The notes under the pieces: model-generated
Seen by the model: only the letters and a program-made list of their open reading frames with translations
Told to the model about the DNA's origin: nothing
Database searches by the model: none
Source of the DNA: Flavobacterium chilense
GTDB taxonomy: Bacteria > Bacteroidota > Bacteroidia > Flavobacteriales > Flavobacteriaceae
DNA length: 64,000 nt
Assembly: GCF_001602525.1 (NCBI RefSeq)
Contig: NZ_LSYT01000003.1
Coordinates: forward strand, 310,001-374,000
Direction of reading: 5' to 3'
Made by a program: the position numbers and the translations under genes
Shown here: positions 26,416-36,772 of the stretch, piece by piece
Position numbering within the stretch: position 1 is the stretch's first letter
Layout of the letters: every line of letters starts with the position of its first letter

Positions 26416-29400
26416 ATGTTTCAAAAAAAATACCTCTTTTTTATCCTCCTTTTTGCAAGCTTCGTCTCTGCACAAGAAGTCCATAAAAAAGAAACTAATT
26501 TTCAGCCAACTTTAGAATCCTCAAGACCTTGGGTATATTGGTATTGGATGAAATCGGCGTATTCTAAAGCAGGAATCACAGCCGATTTAGAAGCAATGAA
26601 ACAAGCTGGAATTGCGGGCGCTTATTTAATGACGATTAAAGGGCCAGCCAATCCGCCATTGATAGATCCGCCAGTTTTACAGTTGACGCCTGAATTTTGG
26701 GATATGATTCATTGGGCATTTAAAGAAGCAGATCGCTTAGGGGTAAAACTAGCTTTTCACGGAGCTGACGGATTTGCCGTTGCCGGTGGACCGTGGATTA
26801 CACCAGAAATGTCGATGCAGAAAGTTGTCTGGTCAACGACTGAAATTTTAGGCGGAAAAGAAGTTTCGTCGAAATTGCCAGTTCCAGCACATTACAAAGA
26901 CTATTATAAAGACATTGCCACTTTTGCGATTCCGATAAAAGAATACCAAATTACTTCGCAGATGCAACTGCCAAAAGTAACCACATCAAACAATACAGAT
27001 GCATCGTTTTTGGCTGATCCTAAAAAAGACGAAAACTTCAAGTTTGCTGATGCAGGTTGGATTCAGTACGAATTTGCTCAGCCTTTTACGTGCAAATCTA
27101 TTGTAATTGAAACCAAAGGAAGAGATTTTCAGGCACAGCGTCTGATTGTCGAAGTAAGCGATGACGGAATCAATTTTAGATTTCACGAAAGAATGATTGC
27201 GCCACGTCACGGCTGGCAGGATATGGATTTCCCAAATACACATACTATTACGCCAGTTACAGCAAAATATTTCCGATTTGTTTATGATCCAAAAGGAACA
27301 GAACCCGGAGCAGAAGATTTGGATTTTGCGAAATGGAAACAAAACCTGAAAGTAAGTAAAATTACGCTTTCAAATCAGTCGTTGATTAATAATTACGAAG
27401 GAAAATCAGGAGCAATTTGGCGCTTGACTCCGCAGACTACTGAAAAAGAAATTCCAAATTCTGATGCATTCAAAAAATCAGAAATTATCAATATCTCCAA
27501 TTTTGTTGATGCCGATGGAAATCTCAATTGGAAAGCTCCAAAAGGAAAGTGGAAAATCATCCGAATGGGACATACTTCTACAGGGCATGAAAATGCCACT
27601 GGCGGAGCAGGAAAAGGATTGGAAGTCGATAAATTTAATCCCGAATTAATTCGTTTTCAGTTGGATCATTGGTTTGGAGAAGCCGTTCGTTCTGCTGGAC
27701 CAGAATTAGCTTCGAAAGTTCTTGAAATCCTTCATTTTGACAGTTGGGAATGTGGAAGTCAAAATTGGTCTTCGGTTTTTCAAGCTGAATTTAAAAAGAG
27801 ACGTGGTTATGATATTATAGAATATCTGCCAGTTATGGCTGGAATTCCAGTAGAAAATACCGATTTCTCAGAGAAAGTTTTATACGATATTAGAAAAATA
27901 ATTGCCGATTTAGTTGCCGATAATTTCTACGGAACTGTAGCGCAAATCGCCAAAGAAAACAACATAAAATTAAGCGCCGAGAATTTAGCGCCGGTTGTAA
28001 CAAGCGATGCCTTGCTTCATTATAAATATGTTGATTATCCAAGTGGAGAGTTTTGGCTGAAAAGCCCAACACACGACAAACCTTTTGATATGGTCGATGC
28101 CATTTCGGGCGGACATATTTACGGAAAAGATATTATTCAGGCAGAATCTTTTACCGCTCTGCGTATGGATTGGGACGAACATCCAGGAAACTTAAAAACA
28201 ACGGCTGACCGAAATTACGCTTTAGGAATCAACCGATTATTTTATCACGTTTTTGTACATAATCCATGGACAGACAGAAAACCGGGAATGACTTTAGATG
28301 ATATCGGAACTTTTTTCCAAAGAGACCAAACGTGGTGGAAACCCGGAAAAGCTTGGTTTGATTATTGTCAAAGAGTACAGTTTCAATTGCAAAAAGGGAA
28401 ACCTGTAATTGATTTAGCGGTTTTTATTGGCGAAGATTTTCCTTCACGTTCTTTTGCGCCGGATCGTTTGGTGCCATTTATTCCGAATGTGTTTGGAAAA
28501 GAAAGACTCGAAAGCGAGAAAATCCGTTTAGAAAATGAAGGTCAGCCAACGGCTAAAATGCCAAAAGAAGTGACTTATTCTAAAAATATCACCGATTTAT
28601 CACAGTGGATTAATCCGTTAAATGGTTATCAATATGATTCTTTCAATGCTGATGTTTTAATCAACAGAGCGAAAGTGGTAAATGGAAAAACAACTTTTGA
28701 AGGTGGAATTGAATACAGTGCTTTATTCTTTCTAGGGAGTCATAAAATGGCACCGAATAAGATTTTATCTTTGGCTTCCGCCGAAAAAATCCTGCAGTTG
28801 CTAAAAGACGGTGCAACCATTTTTGTGGATGAAAAACCAAATATTCAGCCGGGAATTCAATCAGAAACAGATCAAAAGAAATGGCAAAATGTAATTGATG
28901 AAATCTGGAATAACGCCAATTTATCAACGTGGAAAATCGGAAAAGGAACGGTTGTTAAATTGCCGTATTTAGGAAATGATTTTGCTTCAATCGGAATCAC
29001 ACAAGACGTTTATTTTCCAAATTTAAGCAGAGCTGATTCAGAAACATTGGCTTGGGCGCATCGTAAATCTGAAAAGGAAGATGTTTATTTTATTTCGAAT
29101 CAAAAAGAGGAAAAATGTTCTTTTGAAGCTTCTTTCAGGATTACAGGAAAAGTTCCGCAATGGTACAATCCGGTTACAGATCAAACTTCGGCATTAGCCA
29201 ATTGGAAACTAGAAAACGGAAGAACAATTGTTTCGTTAACATTAGATGCCAACGAATCTGGTTTTGTGATTTTTAATGAGGTAACAAAAGAAGTTTTAGC
29301 GCAAGGAAAATCATCTGAGTTTGAAAAAGTGCAGACTTTAGATGAAAACTGGGAATTACGGTTTGATTCAACATTTAAAGGCCCGAAAGAAGTCGTAAAA

Positions 29401-29805
29401 ACCAACAAACTTTTTGACTGGAGTACTTCTGAAAATGATCAGATTAAGTATTATTCAGGAACTGTTATTTACAAAAAAGAGTTCGTTTGGAAAGGAAAAG
29501 ACACCAATAAAATTTGGTTAGATTTAGGTGAAATCTCAAATATCGCTGAAATCAAAATCAATGGAAAAGATTGCGGAACGCTTTGGACTTTCCCTTTCAA
29601 AACTGATATTTCAAAAGCTTTGCAAAAAGGAAAAAACACGATAGAAATAAAAGTTACAAACACCTGGGCAAATAGATTAATCGGGGATCAAAAATTGCCA
29701 AAAGAAGAAAGGTTAACGTGGACAACAGCGCCATTTCGTTTGGAAGGAGAACCATTGTTAAAAGCGGGATTGTTAGGACCGGTTATTATTTTTAAAGAAA
29801 AATAA
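26416..29805 (+). CDS. GH106 alpha-L-rhamnosidase-like enzyme, secreted
   Basis: 1129 aa from the ATG at 26416 (MFQKKYLFFILLF... signal peptide ending at VSAQ); an ATG at 26395 would begin inside a repeat arm, so I prefer the later one. The mature N-terminus RPWVYWYWMKSAYSKAGITA and the LGVKLAFHGADGFAVAGGPW segment are typical of GH106, followed by a carbohydrate-binding-like insertion, a TIM-barrel section (DSWECGSQNW, AENLAP, GGHIYGKDIIQAESF) and a C-terminal beta-sandwich (GEISNIAEIKINGKDCGTLW). In Bacteroides thetaiotaomicron a GH106 (BT0986) cleaves rhamnose in rhamnogalacturonan-II. That is the expected role here too, though not proven. Confidence 0.87.
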   Translation: MFQKKYLFFILLFASFVSAQEVHKKETNFQPTLESSRPWVYWYWMKSAYSKAGITADLEAMKQAGIAGAYLMTIKGPANPPLIDPPVLQLTPEFWDMIHWAFKEADRLGVKLAFHGADGFAVAGGPWITPEMSMQKVVWSTTEILGGKEVSSKLPVPAHYKDYYKDIATFAIPIKEYQITSQMQLPKVTTSNNTDASFLADPKKDENFKFADAGWIQYEFAQPFTCKSIVIETKGRDFQAQRLIVEVSDDGINFRFHERMIAPRHGWQDMDFPNTHTITPVTAKYFRFVYDPKGTEPGAEDLDFAKWKQNLKVSKITLSNQSLINNYEGKSGAIWRLTPQTTEKEIPNSDAFKKSEIINISNFVDADGNLNWKAPKGKWKIIRMGHTSTGHENATGGAGKGLEVDKFNPELIRFQLDHWFGEAVRSAGPELASKVLEILHFDSWECGSQNWSSVFQAEFKKRRGYDIIEYLPVMAGIPVENTDFSEKVLYDIRKIIADLVADNFYGTVAQIAKENNIKLSAENLAPVVTSDALLHYKYVDYPSGEFWLKSPTHDKPFDMVDAISGGHIYGKDIIQAESFTALRMDWDEHPGNLKTTADRNYALGINRLFYHVFVHNPWTDRKPGMTLDDIGTFFQRDQTWWKPGKAWFDYCQRVQFQLQKGKPVIDLAVFIGEDFPSRSFAPDRLVPFIPNVFGKERLESEKIRLENEGQPTAKMPKEVTYSKNITDLSQWINPLNGYQYDSFNADVLINRAKVVNGKTTFEGGIEYSALFFLGSHKMAPNKILSLASAEKILQLLKDGATIFVDEKPNIQPGIQSETDQKKWQNVIDEIWNNANLSTWKIGKGTVVKLPYLGNDFASIGITQDVYFPNLSRADSETLAWAHRKSEKEDVYFISNQKEEKCSFEASFRITGKVPQWYNPVTDQTSALANWKLENGRTIVSLTLDANESGFVIFNEVTKEVLAQGKSSEFEKVQTLDENWELRFDSTFKGPKEVVKTNKLFDWSTSENDQIKYYSGTVIYKKEFVWKGKDTNKIWLDLGEISNIAEIKINGKDCGTLWTFPFKTDISKALQKGKNTIEIKVTNTWANRLIGDQKLPKEERLTWTTAPFRLEGEPLLKAGLLGPVIIFKEK

Positions 29806-29884
29806 AAGTTAGCCACTCCCGATAGCTATCGGGATAAAGGATTAAAAGAATTATTTAATCTGTGATAAAAAAGAAAAGAAAAAT

Positions 29885-30013
29885 CAATTGCCTCCAGCTT
29901 TAGCTGGAGGTTTAGAAGAAGATAAAAATTGGGCTTTAGCCAAACTAATTATTTGGCTAAAGCCCTAGAAATGCAAATACTTTATGACCTCCAGCTAAAG
30001 CTGGAGGCAATTG
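29885..30013. repeat. Compound palindrome, family C
   Basis: AATTGCCTCCAGCTTTAGCT at the left faces AGCTAAAGCTGGAGGCAATT at the right, with GGGCTTTAGCC and GGCTAAAGCCC mirrored inside. The outer arms are perfect reverse complements over more than 20 bp. Confidence 0.9.
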
Positions 30014-30014
30014 A

Positions 30015-30175
30015 AAAAAATATCGCTCCTCTGGAGCTTTTGTATATTGTTGTTATTTTTCTATAAATATTTCGTCCCTCCGGGACTTTCATAAAAGCTC
30101 TGGAAGAGCGAAATATTTATAGAAAAAGAATGTTTAGAAATTAGTTTAGCTCCAGAGGAGCGACATATTTTTCAA
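30015..30175. repeat. Compound inverted repeat, family D (TATCGCTCCTCTGGAGC type)
   Basis: Outer arms AATATCGCTCCTCTGGAGCT and AGCTCCAGAGGAGCGACATA; inside CTATAAATATTTCGTCCCTC faces GAGCGAAATATTTATAG, and GTCCCTCCGGGAC is self-complementary. With the family C copy it occupies most of the 462-bp gap; the remaining 90 bp hold an AT-rich leader with no clear promoter. Confidence 0.8.
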
Positions 30176-30267
30176 TAATTTAAAGAATAAAAAAAGCATA
30201 TTAAAAGTTTAAAACAAAGATTAATAATCCAAATAATCCTTTAATCTGTGGAAAAAAAACAAAAAAA

Positions 30268-31692
30268 ATGAAAAAATCAATTATTGTACTAGTAGCGATT
30301 TTAGCTAGTTTTCAAATCAATGCCAAAATCAAACTGCCTGCATTATTTACTGATAACATGATGTTACAGCAAAAATCAAACGCACCAATTTGGGGCTGGG
30401 CAGAAAAGAACGCTAACATTGTAATCAAAACTTCTTGGGATTCTAAAATCTATAAAATAAAAGCAGACGCGTCAGGTAAATGGAAAGCAGAATTACAGAC
30501 TTCATCTTTTGGTGGTCCTTATACTATTGAAGTTTCAGAAGGAACTGAAAAAATAACCATCAAAAATGTTTTACTGGGTGAAGTTTGGCTTTGTTCAGGG
30601 CAATCGAATATGGAGATGCCATTAAAAGGATTTCAAGGACAGCCTGTTAAAAATGGAAACGAAATTATTGTAAGATCAACTAATAAAAACATTCGTTTAA
30701 TTACGATTCCAAGAGCAACAGTTTTAGAACCTTTACAAGATTTTGAAGGGAAATGGGAAGAGGCTTCTCCAAAATCGACTTCAAACTTTAGTGCAACAGC
30801 TTGGTATTTTGGATCGCTTTTACAGGAAGTTTTAAATGTCCCTGTTGGATTGATTCATGTTTCGTACGGTGGTTCGAGTATGGAAGCGTGGATGAATCAG
30901 GAAATGTTGAAAGATTTCGCGAGCGCTAAAATTCCGACTACAAAAGAAGAATTGGTAAAAGATCCAAATCGAGTTCCAACGACTTTGTTTAACGGAATGC
31001 TTTCGCCTGTAATTGGTTACGGAATTAAAGGCTGTATTTGGTATCAGGGAGAATCAAATTACGAAAGAGCTTCTGAATATACTGCTTTAATGAAGAAAAT
31101 GGTAAGCAGTTGGAGAGCGTTGTGGAATCAGGGAGAATTTCCTTTCTATTTCGCTCAGATTGCTCCGTTTAATTATGCTTCCTTTCATCCAAAAGATTAT
31201 CAGGAAAAATACAATTCGGCTTATTTGAGAGAGGCGCAGTTTAAGGCTTCAAAGGAAATTCCGAATGCAGCAATGGCAGTTTTAATGGATGTTGGAGAAG
31301 AAAATAACATTCATCCAATGGATAAAGAAAAAGGAGGAAACCGTTTGGCTTTTCAGGCTTTGGCAAGAACTTACGGAATTGAAGGTTTTGAATTCGAAAG
31401 TCCGAAATACAAATCAATGGAAATAAAAGATGTTGCTGTAACGGTTTCTTTTGATGATGTTGCTAACGGAATTACGTCTTATGATAAAGAAGTTTTAGGT
31501 TTTGAAATAGCAGGAGCAGACAAAGTTTTTTATCCAGCTAAGACTGTGGTGAGAAGAAAATCGGTGGTGCTGACTTCTGATAAAGTGAAAAATCCTGTTG
31601 CAGTTCGCTATTTATGGAAGGATTTCGCAAAAGCGGAATTGTTTAGCGCAGGTGGTTTGCCAGTTTCTTCGTTTAGAACAGACGAATGGTAA
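30268..31692 (+). CDS. Carbohydrate esterase, SASA/sialate O-acetylesterase-like SGNH hydrolase (CE20-like)
   Basis: 474 aa with a signal peptide ending at INAK (residue 20). An N-terminal small sandwich (LFTDNMMLQQKSNAPIWGWA) precedes the SGNH hydrolase domain, which carries the nucleophile Ser in WLCSGQSNMEMP (near residue 112) and WYQGESNYE (near residue 257). The C-terminal Asp/His pair probably includes NIHPMDKEKGGNRLA. Such enzymes remove acetyl groups; the related CE20 family acts on rhamnogalacturonan-II chains. Here it should deacetylate pectin oligosaccharides before the glycosidases act. The SGNH family is certain; CE20 is suggested by context. Confidence 0.86.
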   Translation: MKKSIIVLVAILASFQINAKIKLPALFTDNMMLQQKSNAPIWGWAEKNANIVIKTSWDSKIYKIKADASGKWKAELQTSSFGGPYTIEVSEGTEKITIKNVLLGEVWLCSGQSNMEMPLKGFQGQPVKNGNEIIVRSTNKNIRLITIPRATVLEPLQDFEGKWEEASPKSTSNFSATAWYFGSLLQEVLNVPVGLIHVSYGGSSMEAWMNQEMLKDFASAKIPTTKEELVKDPNRVPTTLFNGMLSPVIGYGIKGCIWYQGESNYERASEYTALMKKMVSSWRALWNQGEFPFYFAQIAPFNYASFHPKDYQEKYNSAYLREAQFKASKEIPNAAMAVLMDVGEENNIHPMDKEKGGNRLAFQALARTYGIEGFEFESPKYKSMEIKDVAVTVSFDDVANGITSYDKEVLGFEIAGADKVFYPAKTVVRRKSVVLTSDKVKNPVAVRYLWKDFAKAELFSAGGLPVSSFRTDEW

Positions 31693-31699
31693 TTTTTTA

Positions 31700-31813
31700 A
31701 ACCATATAAGTTATATAAGAAAATGTAAGTTTTGTGTTTTGCTTGTCTTTTAGGAAATATAAGTTTAGAAATGAAAGCTTAGCTTAAATTATCTTTTATG
31801 ACTTATATGGTTC
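31700..31813. repeat. Intergenic inverted repeat, family H
   Basis: ACCATATAAGTTATATAAGA faces TTATCTTTTATGACTTATAT, then GGTTCAATAA. It ends 33 bp before the TTG start of the next gene. Confidence 0.82.
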
Positions 31814-31845
31814 AATAATAGTATTCTATATAAAATATTAATACG

Positions 31846-34176
31846 TTGAAAAATTTAATACTTCTATTTTTTCTCTTCACGACACTTTGCCTCAAAGCGC
31901 AAATCCCTGCGCTCGATAATTACAATCAGGTTTGGACAACGCAGAGCAATAATTCATCAGAATCTATGCCTTTGGGAGGCGGAGATATTGGTATGAACAT
32001 TTGGGTTGAGAAAGGCGATTTGTATTTTTATTTTTCACGAAGCGGAACTTTCGATGAACATAATACTTTATTGAAATTAGGAAGAGTAAAAATGACTTTA
32101 AGTCCGAATCCGTTTGAAGGAAAAGATGGTTTTCATCAGGAATTAAAATTGAAAGATGGTTATGTTTTAGTTGGGCAAAACAACACAAAAATCAAACTTT
32201 GGGTAGATGTTTTTAAACCGATTATTCATATGGATTTAGAAAGTAGAAATCCGTTGAAAATGACAGCTTCTTATGAAAGTTGGCGTTATCAAAATCGTTA
32301 TCCGAAAGGAAAAGAAAACAACGCTAATTCCTATAAATGGGCGCCTCAAGGAGAGCTTGTTACGTATAAAGATTCTATTTCGTTTGAAAATAACGGTATC
32401 AAATTTTACCACAGAAATCGAGAAAATACGGTTTTTAACGTTGCGGTAAAACAACAGAAAATGGAATCGGTAAAAGACCAAATGCTGAATCCGATTGCGA
32501 ATCTGACTTTTGGAGGATTCATGAAAGGCAATAATTTAAAACCAGACGGAACATATCTTGGGAAATATCAGGATACCGATTTTAAAGGTTTTAATTTAAC
32601 AAGTATTAAACCATCCAAAAAACATTCATTAGAAATTTATTTAAACACCAATCAGTCAGATTTTTCTACTTGGGATAATGGATTGAAAAGTTTGATTTCT
32701 CAAAATAAAAACACAGCAAAACAAGCCGAAAAAAACACTCAAAAATGGTGGAATAATTTCTGGAATCGTAGTTTTATTTTCACTCAAAAAAATCAGTCAA
32801 CTGCAAAAGATTCAGTGTATCAAATTGGACAGAATTATCAGTTGTTCCGATATATGCTGGGATGCAATGCGTACGGAAAATATCCAACCAAATTCAACGG
32901 CGGACTTTTTACGGTTGATCCTGTTTTTACTAATGCAGCCTTAGATTTTACTCCTGATTTCAGAAATTGGGGCGGAGGAACCATGACAGCTCAAAACCAA
33001 AGATTGGTTTATTTTCCGATGGTAAAAAGTGGTGATTTTGATATGATGAAATCTCAGTTGGATTATTACATCAGTCTTCAAAAAAATGCTGAATTGCGTT
33101 CTAAAGTCTATTGGAATCATAACGGAGCATCATTCACAGAACAATTAGAAAACTTTGGTTTGCCAAACCCGGCAGAATACGAATGGAAACGTCCTGCAGA
33201 TTACGATCCGGGAATGGAATATAATGCGTGGCTAGAATATGAATGGGATACGGTTTTAGAATTCTGCCAAATGATGTTAAAGCAAAAAGAATATGCTGGA
33301 GAAGACATTCAAAAATACAACCAATTCATTATAAGCTGTCTTCGATTTTTCGATGAACATTATCAATATTTAGCCAAACAAAGAGGCAGAAAAGCTCTGG
33401 ATGGAAACGGAAAATTAGTTCTTTTTCCGGGTTCGGGAGCAGAAACGTATAAAATGGCGAATAATGCCAATAGCACGATTTCGGCTTTGCAAGTTATTAC
33501 AGAAAACCTTTTAAACCTTTCTGGTAATCAATTGTCAAAAGAAGACTCAGAATATTTAAAAGCATTTCAAACTAGAATTCCGCCTTTAAATTTCGGGCAG
33601 ATCGAAAATCATAAAGTTTTACTACCTGCTAAAACTTGGGAAAGAGTGAATAATTCAGAAGTTCCACAATTGTATCCTGTTTATCCTTGGGGAATTTACG
33701 GTGTTGGAAAACCTGATTTAGAAACGGCTTTAAATACATGGAAATACGATCCAGATGCTTTAAAATTTAGAAGTCATGTAGGATGGAAGCAGGATAATAT
33801 TTTTTCGGCTCGTTTGGGTTTAACCGAGGAAGCGATGAAATACAATACACTAAAAATGGCCAATTCAGAACGACGTTTTCCTGCTTTCTGGGGACCAGGT
33901 TTTGATTGGGTTCCAGATCATAATTGGGGCGGATCGGGAATGATTGGTATGCAGGAAATGCTTTTGCAGGAAGCAGACGGAAAGATCTATCTTTTCCCAG
34001 CATGGCCAAAAGATTGGAACGTTCATTTTAAATTACATGCCAAACAAAATACAACAATTGAAGCCGAACTCATGAATGGAGAATTGAAGGTTTTAAAAGT
34101 AATTCCAGAAGAAAGAAAAAAAGACATTATAAATCTGCTAGGAAAATCTGAAGTAGAGAAAACAAAATTAAACTAA
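31846..34176 (+). CDS. DUF5703-containing predicted glycosidase (GH95-like six-hairpin architecture)
   Basis: 776 aa. The start codon is TTG at 31846, chosen because it gives KNLILLFFLFTTLCLKAQ as a signal peptide and no ATG lies near. The N-terminal domain (ESMPLGGGDIGMNIWVEKGD) matches the DUF5703 beta-sandwich, similar in layout to the GH95 N-terminus; the (alpha/alpha)6 barrel runs from about residue 300 with EYEWDTVLEFC and ends in a C-terminal sheet. A catalytic pair cannot be assigned with confidence. GH95 members remove alpha-L-fucose or alpha-L-galactose, both present in rhamnogalacturonan-II, so a similar role is plausible. The next gene starts 15 bp downstream. Confidence 0.7.
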   Translation: MKNLILLFFLFTTLCLKAQIPALDNYNQVWTTQSNNSSESMPLGGGDIGMNIWVEKGDLYFYFSRSGTFDEHNTLLKLGRVKMTLSPNPFEGKDGFHQELKLKDGYVLVGQNNTKIKLWVDVFKPIIHMDLESRNPLKMTASYESWRYQNRYPKGKENNANSYKWAPQGELVTYKDSISFENNGIKFYHRNRENTVFNVAVKQQKMESVKDQMLNPIANLTFGGFMKGNNLKPDGTYLGKYQDTDFKGFNLTSIKPSKKHSLEIYLNTNQSDFSTWDNGLKSLISQNKNTAKQAEKNTQKWWNNFWNRSFIFTQKNQSTAKDSVYQIGQNYQLFRYMLGCNAYGKYPTKFNGGLFTVDPVFTNAALDFTPDFRNWGGGTMTAQNQRLVYFPMVKSGDFDMMKSQLDYYISLQKNAELRSKVYWNHNGASFTEQLENFGLPNPAEYEWKRPADYDPGMEYNAWLEYEWDTVLEFCQMMLKQKEYAGEDIQKYNQFIISCLRFFDEHYQYLAKQRGRKALDGNGKLVLFPGSGAETYKMANNANSTISALQVITENLLNLSGNQLSKEDSEYLKAFQTRIPPLNFGQIENHKVLLPAKTWERVNNSEVPQLYPVYPWGIYGVGKPDLETALNTWKYDPDALKFRSHVGWKQDNIFSARLGLTEEAMKYNTLKMANSERRFPAFWGPGFDWVPDHNWGGSGMIGMQEMLLQEADGKIYLFPAWPKDWNVHFKLHAKQNTTIEAELMNGELKVLKVIPEERKKDIINLLGKSEVEKTKLN

Positions 34177-34191
34177 CTATTGCTAATTAAG

Positions 34192-36651
34192 ATGATAAAG
34201 AAATTAATAAGTGCTGCAGTTTTGTCCATGCTTTTAACCACAAACGGACAAGCACAATCAGTTCAAAATACTGATAAACAAATTGTAAAAGTCGACTTTG
34301 ATTTTTTTCAAAGAAGACTAGAAGAAGTTCATGATCCGAGTTATGATTCATGGGTAATTAACGAAGGAAAAGAAGCGGAGAAATCATTTAATAATGTGTC
34401 TTTTAAGTTAAAAGGAAACTTTACTTCAAAGTGGTACAAAGTCGGAATGAGTGCTCCATTTTATAATAGATTAGGAAGTGATGGTTTGGTTACAGCTGAG
34501 AATTTAGAATTGAAAATAAGCGGATTGAAATCTGGAAAACATACACTTTTGACTTTTCACAATGCTTTTGATGTCATTACAGGAAAAACTTTTTCTCCGA
34601 TAAAAATCTACGTAAACGGAAAGCTTCAGGAAACGGTAAATGCGAGTCAGAGAGCCAATGCTAAAATTGACGCTTCGATGGCTTATATTACTTTTAATGC
34701 TGAAAAAGGGAAAGACGTGATCGTTCGTTTTGAAATTGATCCAACTTCAAATCCTGATATCGTAAAACAAATTGTAATCAACGGTTTTGAAATTGATACA
34801 CCAAATTTGATGAATCAAGCGCGTACTCCAGAACCAAAAAATAGAGATGAACATGTTGAAGTAACAAAGAGCTTAACCTTAAAATGGGATGCTGTAAAAA
34901 ATGTGGCCTCTCATAAATTGTACTTCGGTGAAGATAAAAATGCGGTAGAAAATGCAACTGAATCTTCAAAAGAATTTAAAGGAAAACTGACTGAGAAATC
35001 GTATTCAGTTTCTGATTTATACAGCGGAACAACTTATTACTGGAGAGTCGATGAAGTGGATAATAATGACGAAGTGACTTTAGGAAACGTTTGGTCGTTT
35101 AAACCTGCACAATTAGCATTTAAAGGCGCAGAAGGTTATGGACGTTACGCAGTTGGTGGACGTGGCGGAAAAGTAATTGAAGTAACCAATTTAAATGATG
35201 ACGGTCCGGGAAGTTTACGTGATGCGATCAATCAGGAAATTGGACCAAGAACGATTGTTTTTAATGTTTCGGGAAATATAAAACTGGCTTCGAGATTAGT
35301 AGCAAATCAGCCTTATATTACTATTGCGGGACAAACAGCTCCGGGTGAAGGAATCACAATCAGCAGAGCGCCAATTGGTTTGACCGGAAATGATGGTGTA
35401 ATTCGATTTTTAAAAGTAAGAATTGGCGGCGGAACTACTTTTGACGGAATGGGATTAACAGGCGCTGATTACAGCATTATTGATCATTGCTCGATCAGCT
35501 GGACAATTGATGAATCGTTTAGTTCGCGTGGTGCGCATCATATTACTTTACAACGAACTTTAATTTCTGAAGCTTTAAACATTGCGGGACATGATAAATA
35601 TCCTGCTGGAAAAATGCACGGTTTTGCAGCAACAATTGGTGGAGATATTGGAAGTTTTCATCATAATTTACTAGCACATAATCAAGGTCGAAACTGGAGT
35701 ATTGGCGGTGGCTTAAACGGTGACGGCTATTACACAGGAAGATTGGATATCACCAACAACGTGGTTTACAATTGGGGTGGAAGAACAACTGACGGAGGTG
35801 CAAACGAAGTAAATTTTGTAAACAATTTTTATAAACCGGGTGCTTCAACTACCATATTTGTAGCCTTAAATGCGCAACACGAAGGTGTCGGAAAAGGAAT
35901 GCAACGTTACTATTTTAACGGAAACATAATGCCGGGTTACTTTGATGAGAAATCTCAGGATAAAGGCAGAAAATCTACTATAAGTCATAATGAGAAAGTA
36001 GATTATGAAACTTTCGTTGACAAACCATTTTTTCCTTCTTATGTAGAAACGCAATCAGCGAAAGCGGCTTATAAAAATGTGCTTTCAGATGTTGGTGCTA
36101 ATCAGCCGTTTTTTGATAAACATGATAACAGAATTGTAGAGGAAACTTTAAAAGGAACTTTCACTTATAAAGGAAGTAAAAGCGGTTTAGGCGGAATGAT
36201 TGATAACGAACAAGATGCAGGCGGATGGCCAAATTTTGTATCAGAAACTCGTCCAGCAGATTGGGATACAGATCATGACGGATTGCCAAACTGGTGGGAA
36301 AAAGCTTTTGGGTTAAACGAAAATTCAAAAGTTGGAGATTTCTCAGATGCAAATCAAGATAATGACAAAGACGGATTTACTCAATTAGATAATTATTTAG
36401 ACTGGTTGGCTCAGCCTCATTATTTTATCAATTTAAAAGATAAAAAGACTTTAAACATAACAGATTATTTCAAAGGATATGAAAACAAACCAGTTTATAC
36501 TTTCTCTGATCTTAAAAATGGAAAAGTGGTTTTAAAAGGAAAAGAAATTCAGTTTACAGCTGTTGAAAAAGGATTTGCTTCTTTCGTTCTAACTGTAAAA
36601 GATGTAGACGGAGATTCAATGAGCAGAACCATTAATTTCTTTGTAAAATAA
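34192..36651 (+). CDS. PL1-type pectate lyase with N-terminal sandwich and FN3 domain
   Basis: 820 aa from the ATG at 34192 (MIKKLISAAVLS...; signal ending at QAQ); a TTG 12 bp upstream is possible but less likely. Residues about 20-205 form a carbohydrate-binding-like beta sandwich, about 215-305 an FN3 domain (KSLTLKWDAV... ending YYWRVDEVD), and from residue 313 (FKGAEGYGRYAVGGRGGK) a PL1 beta-helix. Conserved helix motifs include TIAGQTAPGEGITI and NYISRT-type turns; the C-terminal part has a Ca-binding DTDHDGLPNWW block near residue 692. It cleaves polygalacturonate by beta-elimination. Two further PL1 paralogs lie at 46119 and 48738 without the N-terminal modules. Confidence 0.85.
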   Translation: MIKKLISAAVLSMLLTTNGQAQSVQNTDKQIVKVDFDFFQRRLEEVHDPSYDSWVINEGKEAEKSFNNVSFKLKGNFTSKWYKVGMSAPFYNRLGSDGLVTAENLELKISGLKSGKHTLLTFHNAFDVITGKTFSPIKIYVNGKLQETVNASQRANAKIDASMAYITFNAEKGKDVIVRFEIDPTSNPDIVKQIVINGFEIDTPNLMNQARTPEPKNRDEHVEVTKSLTLKWDAVKNVASHKLYFGEDKNAVENATESSKEFKGKLTEKSYSVSDLYSGTTYYWRVDEVDNNDEVTLGNVWSFKPAQLAFKGAEGYGRYAVGGRGGKVIEVTNLNDDGPGSLRDAINQEIGPRTIVFNVSGNIKLASRLVANQPYITIAGQTAPGEGITISRAPIGLTGNDGVIRFLKVRIGGGTTFDGMGLTGADYSIIDHCSISWTIDESFSSRGAHHITLQRTLISEALNIAGHDKYPAGKMHGFAATIGGDIGSFHHNLLAHNQGRNWSIGGGLNGDGYYTGRLDITNNVVYNWGGRTTDGGANEVNFVNNFYKPGASTTIFVALNAQHEGVGKGMQRYYFNGNIMPGYFDEKSQDKGRKSTISHNEKVDYETFVDKPFFPSYVETQSAKAAYKNVLSDVGANQPFFDKHDNRIVEETLKGTFTYKGSKSGLGGMIDNEQDAGGWPNFVSETRPADWDTDHDGLPNWWEKAFGLNENSKVGDFSDANQDNDKDGFTQLDNYLDWLAQPHYFINLKDKKTLNITDYFKGYENKPVYTFSDLKNGKVVLKGKEIQFTAVEKGFASFVLTVKDVDGDSMSRTINFFVK

Positions 36652-36657
36652 TATTAA

Positions 36658-36757
36658 ACCATATAAGTGATATAAGAAATTATAAGATTGACTTAATGCT
36701 ATGTGGTTTAAGTTCAAGAAAGTTTAGTTTAAATGAACTTAGATTACTTATATGGTT
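36658..36757. repeat. Intergenic inverted repeat, family H
   Basis: ACCATATAAGTGATATAAGA at the left and AGATTACTTATATGGTTCA at the right are mirrored. The ATG inside TTATATGG at about 36752 is in frame with the GH127 gene. Confidence 0.82.
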
Positions 36758-36772
36758 CAAAATCATTATAAA